From SHZI01 sp963698405 (lineage in GTDB: Bacteria; Pseudomonadota; Gammaproteobacteria; Steroidobacterales; GCA-2729495), in assembly GCA_963698405.1 (NCBI GenBank), contig CAVOQT010000002.1:124001-188000 (forward strand): a stretch of DNA of 64,000 bases, read 5' to 3'. Position numbers and translations under genes: made by a program. Below are positions 25,731 through 34,200 of this stretch, piece by piece. Positions within the stretch are counted from its first letter, which is position 1; each line of letters opens with the position of its first letter. The notes beneath the pieces are model-generated. The model was not told the DNA's origin. It saw nothing but the letters and a program-made list of their open reading frames with translations, and searched no databases.

Positions 25731-26345
25731 TTACCGGCGACGAGCAAGCAGGCGTTCCAGACGGGGCCAGTCGAAAGCAGGACCCGGATCGGTCTTGCGA
25801 CCCGGTGCAATATCGCAGTGCCCAACGACCGGCGCCCCGGCCAGCGAGGGTATCCCGCGACGCAAGGCCTTTATGGTCGCACACAGCCGCTGGTACTGGG
25901 CAGTCGCATAGGGCTGCTCATCGGTACCTTCCAGCTCGATGCCGACCGAGAAATCATTGCAGTTGTCCCGGCCGGAAAAACGCGAGCGCCCCGCATGCCA
26001 GGCCCGGCCATCCAGCGGGACATACTGGGTGACCTCGCCATCGCGGCGAATCAGCAGATGGCTTGAAACACGCAGCCCTGCCAGTTCGCAAAAGGCCGGA
26101 TGGGCCGCCGGTTCCAGCGTATTGCAGAACAGATGGTCGATCCACGGACCACCGAATTCACCCGGCGGCAGGGAGATGCCATGCACGACGATGAGCTCGG
26201 GCACCACACCGGGCGGACGCGCATCGCAATTGGGCGAGGCCAGCTGTGTCGCGCCGCGCAGCACGCCGCTGGCCGCATCGACGCGCAGGACCGGCCAGCG
26301 CTTGCGCACCCGCACTGCCTTGCTGATCGGTGATAATCGCGCCAT
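25731..26345 (-). CDS. ampD: 1,6-anhydro-N-acetylmuramyl-L-alanine amidase AmpD
   Basis: Cytoplasmic zinc amidase of 204 residues that cleaves anhydro-muropeptides during peptidoglycan recycling. The amidase_2 fold is clear: the first His ligand is in LIVVHGISLPPGEFGG, then SSHLLIRRDGEVTQYVP, WHAGRS with the second His, and HCDIAPGRKTDPGPAFDW with the last ligands. The ATG at 26345 shares two bases with the ATG of rsmE on the other strand, which would leave almost no 5' region. GTG codons at residues 11 and 13 are possible later starts. First gene of the ampD-ampE-btuF-DOMON-namZ series. Confidence 0.94.
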   Translation of the reverse strand: MARLSPISKAVRVRKRWPVLRVDAASGVLRGATQLASPNCDARPPGVVPELIVVHGISLPPGEFGGPWIDHLFCNTLEPAAHPAFCELAGLRVSSHLLIRRDGEVTQYVPLDGRAWHAGRSRFSGRDNCNDFSVGIELEGTDEQPYATAQYQRLCATIKALRRGIPSLAGAPVVGHCDIAPGRKTDPGPAFDWPRLERLLARRR

Positions 26346-27087
26346 GCAACGTCCCCGTATCTATTCAACCGAAGCCCTGCGGACCGGTGCGACGCAGCTG
26401 CTTTCGGAAGCCGCCACCACCCACCTTACGCGCGTGCTGCGACTGACTGCCGGCGATCCTATCATCCTGTTCGATGGCACTGGCATGGACTATGCGGCGA
26501 CGATCGTCGCGCCGGCCCGCAAGGGCGTGACGGTTTTGATCGGCACAGGCCAGCCGGTCGAGCGCGAATCGCCGCTGCGACTGATCCTCCTGCAGGGTGT
26601 CTCACGCGGACCCCGTATGGACCTGGTGGTGCAGAAAGCCACCGAGCTCGGCGTCAGCGCGATCCAGCCGGTGCTCACCGGACGCAGCGTCGTAAAGCTG
26701 GACGCCGAACGCAGTGCAGCCCGGCTCCAGCACTGGCGAGGCATTGTCATCAGCGCCTGCGAACAGAGCGGGCGGTCGATACTGCCGGAAGTGCGCCAGC
26801 CGATGGAACTGACCGCCGCACTCACCAGCCTGGATGCTGGCACCACCGGACTGATGCTGGACCCGGACGGCGATATCAACCTGACCGCCCTGCCGACCGA
26901 TTGCGGACAGATCGCGTTGGCCATCGGACCCGAAGGCGGCTTCACTGAAAACGAACGCATGACGCTGACCCAGGCCGGCTTCGGGCGGCTGCGACTCGGG
27001 CCACGCATCCTGCGCACCGAGACCGCACCGCTGGCAGCACTCAGCATCCTGCAGTATGCGCGCGGCGATCTGGGTGAGCGGAGCTGA
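26344..27087 (+). CDS. rsmE: 16S rRNA m3U1498 methyltransferase RsmE
   Basis: A 247-residue SPOUT-class methyltransferase modifying U1498 of 16S rRNA. It starts MQRPRIYSTEALRTGATQLL. The N-terminal PUA-like part contains LTRVLRLTAGDPIILFDG. The knotted SAM-binding part contains MDLVVQKATELGVSAIQPVL, SACEQSGR, and the knot LAIGPEGGFTENE followed by LGPRILRTETAPLAAL. The frame continues upstream to 25939 as an ampD shadow, but the ATG at 26344 fits the family start. Confidence 0.96.
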   Translation: MQRPRIYSTEALRTGATQLLSEAATTHLTRVLRLTAGDPIILFDGTGMDYAATIVAPARKGVTVLIGTGQPVERESPLRLILLQGVSRGPRMDLVVQKATELGVSAIQPVLTGRSVVKLDAERSAARLQHWRGIVISACEQSGRSILPEVRQPMELTAALTSLDAGTTGLMLDPDGDINLTALPTDCGQIALAIGPEGGFTENERMTLTQAGFGRLRLGPRILRTETAPLAALSILQYARGDLGERS

Positions 27088-27106
27088 ACCCGTCCCGAAG
27101 CACACC

Positions 27107-27736
27107 TCATGCCACGTGGTGCTTGCCCTGCACTCCCTTAATGAGATCCCGCAGCAGCTGATGCAGCTCCCCCTGTACGGCGGGAAGGCCGGTCGCCTCG
27201 ATCCCTGCCCGCGTGGCATCGAGCAGCGCTGCTGAGTACAACTTTAGTTCGAGCAGCACAGGCCGGGCATTCTTCGGCGTGCCCATGTCGTCCGGATGCT
27301 CGTAGGCGTACTCGCAGTGCAGGCGGCTCATCGAGTGATAGGCCGCACAAGCCTGGGGGCGCACCGCGTAAGCACTGCAGCGACCATCTTGCAGGAACGC
27401 GCAGGGGATGTTGGCGCGGCGATGCTCGTCAGCCGTCAGGGCATCGATCCTGGCTGCATTCTCAAGTATCCGCTGCTCGATCGCCGCCGCTTCCGCTGGC
27501 GACTGGTGCGTGCGCAGGTGTCTGTACAGGGCAGCAGCTTCGTGCGGGAATACGCCGACCCGCTGGTGACAGCAGAACGTGCAGCCGGCGGCGCAGGCGA
27601 TCGGGGCACCGGTCGCACGCGCGGCAGCGAAGCTGGCATCTATCGCCCCGAGCAGGTGGCGTGCCAGCGCATCGCAGCCTGCCGGCGTGCGATCCGCAGC
27701 CAACTGCTCGATCGTCAATTGTTCTCCGGTATTCAT
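27107..27736 (-). CDS. YkgJ family cysteine-cluster protein
   Basis: About 209 residues with the zinc- or iron-chelating cysteine pattern of the YkgJ (CxxxCxxCC) family: ACAAGCTFCCHQRVGVFP and then IPCAFLQDGRCSAYAVRPQACAAYHSMS. The function of the family is unknown, although metal-cluster binding is assumed. The frame reaches back to 27790, but the ATG at 27736 has GGAG 8 bases upstream and removes an atypical N-terminus. It is convergent with rsmE (19-base gap). Confidence 0.85.
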   Translation of the reverse strand: MNTGEQLTIEQLAADRTPAGCDALARHLLGAIDASFAAARATGAPIACAAGCTFCCHQRVGVFPHEAAALYRHLRTHQSPAEAAAIEQRILENAARIDALTADEHRRANIPCAFLQDGRCSAYAVRPQACAAYHSMSRLHCEYAYEHPDDMGTPKNARPVLLELKLYSAALLDATRAGIEATGLPAVQGELHQLLRDLIKGVQGKHHVA

Positions 27737-27884
27737 GAGCCTGGCTCCATGATCGCCCACCCCGTCGCAGAGCGCGCAAGCTATCATCAATCAAACTCAT
27801 GGGATTGAGATTTACCTCGCGGCCAAGGTCCCGGCCACTACGTTAAGCTTGGGTAAGTTCATCGTGCCAATCCGGGAAAGATGC

Positions 27885-28304
27885 ATGGCCACTGGAGATC
27901 TCTCGCGGCGCTCACTGTGCGTCAGTTCAGCTGCAGGCCTGCTGGCCATGGCCGCACCTGTCACTGTGACTGCATTCCTGCAGGTTTACGAGGGCCCGGA
28001 TCAGGCTTTGGCTGGCGACTGGTGCAGTCTGTTGCGCTCAGCCTACGGGGCGCCAGGGGACGCGCGTGTCCTTGGCCAAGCCTATCTGCAAATGGCACCA
28101 CACGAGTTGAGTGCAGCGACGCTCAGCCATGCTCTCTTTGGCGATGTGTTGCCGACCAGTACCCGTGCCATTCGACAGCGACTCGCGGCGGCCCGTGACG
28201 CGGATTTTGACAGCGGTCGCGTACTCGTTCTCGGCGGGTGGCTGATGGCACTGACTGAAGCGCGCTGGTGTGCCCTGGCCGTGCTCGTCGAGCAGCAGTC
28301 TTGA
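27885..28304 (+). CDS. Small Tat-signal protein, likely subunit of the GMC dehydrogenase
   Basis: About 139 residues starting MATGDLSRRSLCVSSAAGLL, a twin-arginine-like signal followed by a hydrophobic stretch. The mature part (LGQAYLQMAPHELSAATLSH, ending DFDSGRVLVLGGWLMALTEA) resembles the small subunit found before gluconate 2-dehydrogenase-type GMC oxidoreductases. That assignment depends on position and the Tat signal more than on strong motifs. The ATG at 27885 follows GGGAAAG. The stop overlaps a TTG that may start the next gene. The small subunit would carry the flavoprotein across the membrane as a hitchhiker. Confidence 0.65.
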   Translation: MATGDLSRRSLCVSSAAGLLAMAAPVTVTAFLQVYEGPDQALAGDWCSLLRSAYGAPGDARVLGQAYLQMAPHELSAATLSHALFGDVLPTSTRAIRQRLAAARDADFDSGRVLVLGGWLMALTEARWCALAVLVEQQS

Positions 28305-29884
28305 TCCACGACCTCCGCGAATGGCCCGACGGCAAACCCATTGAGACCGACATCTGCATTGTCGGCGGCGGGGTCGCCGGTATCAGCATCGCCTCGCAGT
28401 TCATGGGATCCCAGGCACGAGTTTGCCTGCTGGAAGCCGGCGGCATGCAGCTGGAGGCTGATAGCCAGCGGTTGTATGAGCTGGAAAATACCGGGCACAT
28501 TAGCGTGGCTGGCACGGAGACCCGGCTCCGCATGTTCGGCGGTTCATCGAATCACTGGACCGGTCGATGCGCGCCCCTGGATGCTGCCGATTTCACCCCG
28601 CGCAGCTGGGTTCCCTACAGCGGCTGGCCAATCTCGCGAAATGAGCTCGAGCCCTTTTATCGGCGCGCTCATGTCGTCTGTGACCTGGGGGACTTTGCCT
28701 ATGGTGCCGAGGCCCTGACGGCCCTCGGCACGCCAGCCCATCGGCTCGATACGGACAAGCTCGAGCCGCAGCTCTGGCAAATGAGCGCACCGACACGATT
28801 CGGAACCAAGTACGGTCCTGCGCTGCGTGCCATGAAGAATGTCGATGTCGTATTGCATGCCAACGCGATGGGTGTGCGGCTTAATCCTTTTGGGACGTCT
28901 GCCGACCACATCGAAGCAGCAACCCCGGAAGGTAAACGTCATCGCGTCAAGGCCCGGTTTTTTGTCCTCGCCTGCGGGGGTATTGAGAATCCCCGTCTGC
29001 TGCTCATGTCGGATGACATCCAGAAACAAGGCGTTGGCAATCAGCGCGATATCGTTGGCCGATTCTTCATGCAGCATTTGCGGGCCGATGCCACGCTGGC
29101 CATGGAGGGTGATCCCTACGTGGTCTCGCGGATCTACGGACAGCACGATACCTCGTCCGGCCAGTTCATCGTCGGGATGCGGCTTGGCGATCACTATCAG
29201 GCAGCACAGAAGGTGCTAAACGGATCTGCATACACGAGTCGTGAGGGAAGTGGCAATCCGGACAGCGGTGCGAACTCCGGCATCCGCGTTGCCAAGGATT
29301 TTGCACAGGGCAAGATCCCGGAGAACCTCGGTCAGGAGTTCTTGAACATTGTCGCTGACTTCTCGGACCTGGCCATTAACCTGCGTCAGCGGTTTCTGCG
29401 GCCTGGTGACGAGCCGTACTCGCTGGGCATTCGCCAGCTGGTCTTCGAGAGTGAGCAGGCCCCGAACCCGGCCAGCCGCATTCGCCTCGCTGCAGAACCG
29501 GATGCCCTTGGCGCCCGGCGCGCCATTGCCGACTGGCGAGTGACGCCGCTGGACCTGACCAGCTGTCAGGAACTGGTCCTTACCGTCGCCACGGAGATGG
29601 CCCGGCTTTACAAGGCCCGCATCAGCATGCCCCACTGGTTGCACAGCGGGGGAGATGACTGGGCCGGGCACCTGCGCGACGTGGCACACCATATGGGGAC
29701 TACAAGGATGTCTTCGTCCGAAGCCACCGGCGTGGTCGATGGAAACTGCAGTGTCTTCGGTGTGCCAAATCTCTACATCGCAGGCAGTTCGGTGTTTCCG
29801 ACGGGAGGACAGGCCAATCCCACTCTCACCATTGTGGCGCTGGCCCTGCGCCTTGCCGATCATCTGAAGGCGAAGACTGCATGA
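28301..29884 (+). CDS. GMC-family flavoprotein oxidoreductase
   Basis: About 527 residues. FAD-binding start: TDICIVGGGVAGISIASQFM. Other GMC_oxred features are FGGSSNHWTGRCAPLDAADF, FVLACGGIENPRLLLMSDD, and the C-terminal HHMGTTRMS with VFGVPNLYIAGSSVFPTGGQ and NPTLTIVALALRLADHL. Relatives oxidise alcohols or sugars in the periplasm; the substrate here cannot be told. The open frame starts at a GTG at 28268. The TTG at 28301, overlapping the upstream stop, places the FAD motif at the usual distance from the start. It is followed by a small membrane protein with a 4-base overlap. Confidence 0.9.
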   Translation: MIHDLREWPDGKPIETDICIVGGGVAGISIASQFMGSQARVCLLEAGGMQLEADSQRLYELENTGHISVAGTETRLRMFGGSSNHWTGRCAPLDAADFTPRSWVPYSGWPISRNELEPFYRRAHVVCDLGDFAYGAEALTALGTPAHRLDTDKLEPQLWQMSAPTRFGTKYGPALRAMKNVDVVLHANAMGVRLNPFGTSADHIEAATPEGKRHRVKARFFVLACGGIENPRLLLMSDDIQKQGVGNQRDIVGRFFMQHLRADATLAMEGDPYVVSRIYGQHDTSSGQFIVGMRLGDHYQAAQKVLNGSAYTSREGSGNPDSGANSGIRVAKDFAQGKIPENLGQEFLNIVADFSDLAINLRQRFLRPGDEPYSLGIRQLVFESEQAPNPASRIRLAAEPDALGARRAIADWRVTPLDLTSCQELVLTVATEMARLYKARISMPHWLHSGGDDWAGHLRDVAHHMGTTRMSSSEATGVVDGNCSVFGVPNLYIAGSSVFPTGGQANPTLTIVALALRLADHLKAKTA

Positions 29885-30210
29885 TCATTCGTCTTGGCTT
29901 TTACATGGCGGAGGCACTCGTTCTGGCCGGCCTGTTCAGCCTGGCGCTGTTGACTGCAACCCGGGCCTGCGCCCGGCTGGGCTGGGTGGTGAATCCAGGA
30001 TGGCCACGTGTCTATGGCTTCATCTGGGTAGTATTGCTTATCGTCGGAGTGGCAGGCGGGGAACTGCTGGGGCCTGAGTTCTTGTTCGTGTATGCAGCGG
30101 CTGGCTACATGCTGGTGCTTGGCGTTGCAATGAGGGTCGGCGCCATACCCTTGGCGAAATACATTCACATTACGCCGAAGCTTCCGCCGACACCCCCTGC
30201 ATCGCGCTAA
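29881..30210 (+). CDS. Small unrecognised membrane protein following the GMC oxidoreductase
   Basis: A 109-residue protein with about three hydrophobic helices (MAEALVLAGLFSLALLTATR; VYGFIWVVLLIVGVAGG; LFVYAAAGYMLVLGVAMRV). It has no CxxCH heme motif, no cysteine cluster and no family I recognise. It overlaps the GMC gene by 4 bases (ATGA), so it is surely co-expressed. It occupies the position where a membrane cytochrome would be expected in gluconate dehydrogenase operons. Its stop overlaps that of the convergent gene by 2 bases. Confidence 0.7.
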   Translation: MIIRLGFYMAEALVLAGLFSLALLTATRACARLGWVVNPGWPRVYGFIWVVLLIVGVAGGELLGPEFLFVYAAAGYMLVLGVAMRVGAIPLAKYIHITPKLPPTPPASR

Positions 30211-30740
30211 CGCGCCAACCAAGGCGCCAACCAGCGTGTGACCCTGGGCATGATGAAATAGACCAGCAGCAGAACCTGCACGACAACCCTGAGCAATATC
30301 AAGAGCCAGTCTGGAACAGTCGGCAATGCGCCGGCCAGCAGCAAAAACAGCGGATTCAGACCCACCACCAACATGAAAATGGCGACCGTCAAAACCAGCG
30401 CCATTTTGTGGGCTTTGGGGTGCGGCTGTCCGGCAAACAAAACTTCCAATCCGGTCAGCCGCTCGATACGTGAATCGCCTTCCACAATACCGTCAAGTTT
30501 CGCGACCCACTCTGCGCGCTCCGGCGATTCCTCCCAACCCCGCAGATGCTCAATCGTGTCGAAGCGGAAAACAACGTGGCATTTGTCGTTGTCGCCCTGA
30601 ACTTGGCTGGTCGTGCCCTGGTGCCCCGGATATCGGCGTGCGACTTGCCCGATTTCACGCACCCAGTCCAGATAGTCCGACTTGCGACCGGGCATGACAC
30701 GCCGCGTAACGACTACGGTTACAGACTCGTTGTCATTCAT
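30207..30740 (-). CDS. ABM-domain protein with C-terminal membrane helices
   Basis: About 177 residues. The first 95 or so form an antibiotic-biosynthesis-monooxygenase-like (ABM) ferredoxin fold: VTVVVTRRVMPGRKSDYLDW, YPGHQGTTSQ, HVVFRFDTIEHLRGWEESPE. The rest is hydrophobic with two or three helices (MALVLTVAIFMLVVGLNPLF; WLLILLRVVVQVLLLVYFIM). The ATG at 30740 is chosen because the domain starts there. It begins 20 bases after the chpC stop on the same strand, so it may be the last gene of the Chp operon. The short gap contains a small inverted repeat (GGCGG/CCGCC). Confidence 0.78.
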   Translation of the reverse strand: MNDNESVTVVVTRRVMPGRKSDYLDWVREIGQVARRYPGHQGTTSQVQGDNDKCHVVFRFDTIEHLRGWEESPERAEWVAKLDGIVEGDSRIERLTGLEVLFAGQPHPKAHKMALVLTVAIFMLVVGLNPLFLLLAGALPTVPDWLLILLRVVVQVLLLVYFIMPRVTRWLAPWLAR

Positions 30741-30760
30741 GGCGGAACTGAAGCCGCCGC

Positions 30761-31249
30761 TCAGGACAGCGGAACCGGCCCCGGCCGGGCGGCCTCTTCC
30801 AGCATGTCTTCGATCGCTTCGATATCCGGAATCAGCGGATATTCGTTGATCATGCGGATCTGGCAGATCACCGGTCCCTGGTCCGGCCACGGATAGCTGA
30901 CGGCTGGCTGGATCACTTCGCGATTCACGCGCACCAGTTGCGGGAAACCCTCGGTCAGTACGCCGAAGTGGCCGGCCGAGAGGCGTCCGGTGAGCGAGGT
31001 GATGATCGCCACACGCGTACGACCACCGACCTCACCCGGCGTCAGCCCGGCCAGTTCTTCAAAGGAGATTACCGGTATGTGCTTGCCATTCCAGTTGATC
31101 ATGCCGCGCAGCCAGGGCGGGTGCACGGCATCGCTGGCCTGCAGGGGCGCATAGCGGATCACTTCGGCGATGCAGGCCCTCGGCACGATCAGCCGCTTCT
31201 GGTTCAGCGGCACCAGCAGGCTGTAGATCTCGTCATTCGCATTGCTCAT
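30761..31249 (-). CDS. chpC: ChpC-like CheW-domain protein
   Basis: A 162-residue CheW-like adaptor starting MSNANDEIYSLLVPLNQKRL. CheW features are LIVPRACIAEVIRYAPL, WLRGMINWNGKHIPVISFEE and FGVLTEGFPQLVRV. In the Pil-Chp system ChpC links receptors or PilJ to the kinase ChpA. It starts 11 bases after the chpA stop, completing the operon. It could be called a second PilI, but its position after chpA favours ChpC. Confidence 0.85.
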   Translation of the reverse strand: MSNANDEIYSLLVPLNQKRLIVPRACIAEVIRYAPLQASDAVHPPWLRGMINWNGKHIPVISFEELAGLTPGEVGGRTRVAIITSLTGRLSAGHFGVLTEGFPQLVRVNREVIQPAVSYPWPDQGPVICQIRMINEYPLIPDIEAIEDMLEEAARPGPVPLS

Positions 31250-31260
31250 GGCATGGATGC

Positions 31261-34200
31261 TCAGATGGCAGCCAGCTGCTGCTGAACGGCTTCCATCAAC
31301 TCACGCTCGTGATAGGGCTTGCCGAGATAGTCATTCACGCCGATCTCGATCGCGCGGGCGCGATGCTTCTCGCTGACGCGTGAGGTGACCATGATGATCG
31401 GCACATTCACCGTATCAACATTGTTGCGCACGTGGCGCGCGAACTCGTAGCCGTCCATGCGCGGCATCTCGACGTCGAGCAGGATGATGTCCGGACGGTG
31501 ATCCTGCAGCACGCTCACCGCTTCGATACCGTCCTTGGCGGTCAGCACCCGGAAGCCGTTTCTTTCCAGCAACCGCTGCGTTACGCGGCGCATGGTTATC
31601 GAATCATCGACGACGAGCGCCAGTGGCTGCGCGGACTCGGGCGCCACCACCGGTGCGGGCATGTCGGGTGCCGGCCGCGCGGAACGCACCAGCGCGCCCA
31701 CATCCAGAATCACCACGATACGGCCGTCGCCGAGGATCGTTGCACCGGATATTCCGCGAATCGTTGCCAGCTGTGCACCGACGGGTTTGACCACGATCTC
31801 GCGACTGTCGAGCATCTCGTCGGCAATCAGTGCGGTTGAATTGTCGCCGGCACGGACCAGGATGATCGAAATCCGGTCCTGCTCTTCGGGCAGGCGCGAC
31901 GGGCCCAGACCGAGGAACTGGCCGAGGTGGCGGAAGAAATAACGCTGGCCGGCGTAATCGATGGCCGGCTCGGCCTCCTGCATACGCTCGTTGAACTCGC
32001 GGCGGCCGATGCGAATGATGCCCTCCACCGTCGGCAGCGGCAGCGCATACAGTTCGGAACCGGCGCGCACGATCAGCGCCTGGGTCACCGCCAGGGTAAA
32101 GGGCAGCCGCAGCGTGAAGGTCGTGCCGAGCCCGCGGCGCGAACTGATCGACAGTGTGCCGCCGAGCTTCGCCACCTGGTTCGCGACGACATCCATGCCG
32201 ATGCCACGCCCGGCAGCCTGGGTCAGCTGGTCAGCGGTACTGAAGCCGGAGCGCAGGATGAACTGCATGGCCTCTTCGTCGGTCAGCGGTGTGTCGCTGC
32301 TGACGAAACCGAGATCGATGGCCTTGCGACGAATCGCCGCGATATCAAGTCCGCGGCCATCATCCGCAATGTCGATCACCACCTCGGCACCCTCGCGCCG
32401 GATGGCGATACGAATGGCGCCAGCGGCCGGTTTACCGAGAATCTCGCGCTCGGTCGGCGACTCCATGCCGTGAATCACGGCATTGCGCAGCATGTGCTCG
32501 AAGGGCGGCAGCAACTTCTCGAGCACCTGACGATCGAGATCGCCACTGCCGGCGATGCTGAGCTCGGCGAGCTTGCCGTGCTCCTTGGCCGTCTGCCGCA
32601 CCAGTCGCGCCAGTCGCGAACCGTGCTGGTCGAAGGGCACCATGCGCGTACGCATGACCCCGTCCTGCAGTTCGGTGGTCGTGCGGGCCTGCTGCACCAG
32701 CAGCGCTTCCGCATCGGCACTGACGTTTTGCAGGAGATCCTTGAGGCTGCTGACGTCGTTGGCCGTTTCAGCCAGCGCGCGGGACAGCTGCTGAATCGTC
32801 GAGTAACGATCCAGCTCCAGCGGGTCGAAGCCGGTTTCGCGCTCGGTCTCGGCCTGATGCCGGTACAGGATCTGCGCCTCGGTCTCGATCTCCAGCTTGC
32901 GCAGCTGATCGCGCAGCCGCACCACCGTCTGGTTCAGCTCCTCGAGGTTGAACTGGATCTGCGCGTGCTGCTGGGTCAGCCGCGCATTGGCAATGCTGAT
33001 TTCGCCAGCACCGTTGAGCAACTGCTCGAGCAAGCCGGAATCGACGCGTGCGAAGTCCCTGGGTTCGACCACGCGCGGCGGCGGCCGTGGCGGCTCGGGC
33101 TCCGGCAGCACCTGTCGAACCGGCGGAGCCTCGAGCTCCCGGGCCAGCTCGCCCAAGCGCTCCAGCGCAGGCGGCGGCATGGCGGGACCGGCAAAGATTT
33201 CGTCGACCTCATCGGGCACGGCGTTGACCGGCTCGACGGCTTCGTCGATCGGCAATTCGATGTCCGGCGTCGTGTCGAGTCCGGCCGCCAGCACCTCTTC
33301 CAGACCTGCTTCCAGGTCGAAATCGAGCGGCTCGCCGATTTCCTCGATTTCCTCGATTTCCTCGACCGGCTCTGCCGCCAGTTCGCTCCCGGTCGGTGTG
33401 CTGACCGGCTCATCAACCGGCACGCTGGCCGGTTCGTCGGCAAACTCACCGCGCAGCGCGGCGGCGAGTCGCGCCATGAGCATCGCGGGCGGTGCCGTAG
33501 CAGCACCTGCGGGAATCGCATCGCGCAGGGCATGCAGTTCATCGAACGCACTCCGGACCAGCGCCTGGGTGGCTTCGTTGTTCGGCAGCAGTCCGTCGCT
33601 GGTGCGGGTCAGCAGGGTTTCCAGTTCATGACTGAGATCGCCCATGGCGAACAGTCCGGCCATACGCGCGCCACCCTTGAGGGTATGCAGACCGCGCTGC
33701 AGTTCTGCCAGCGCATGCTCCTGATCCGCACCGCTGGCCAGCCGCGCCAGCGCCTGATCGCAAGCCTCCAGAATTTCGCTGGCCTCCTCGGCATAGATCG
33801 CCGCGACTTCTTCATCAAAGCCGACCAGCGTGGCGGTCGCACGCACTCCGGAATCCGCCGTGCTGTCAGCCCATGCTGATTCTGGCTCAGCCTCAGGTTC
33901 TGCTTCTGCTTCTGCTTCTGCTTCTGCTTCCGGCTGCACATCAGATTCGTCGGCGGCAAACATTTCCGCCAAGTCGGCCTCCACGAACACCGGCAACTGC
34001 ATCGAGACGGTACCGCCATCGGCTGGCTCGGCAGCCTGTGCGGCGGCGCGCTCAGCAGCCACGATGGCCAGTCGCTGCAAGTCGGCCTTCAGTGCCATCG
34101 CATCCGGTATGGCATGCGCCGGCTCGCTCAGCCCGACGATGATCGCGGCGATAAAGCCGGCGCTCTGGCCAAAGGCATCGAGTACGGCCTGGTCGGCCGG

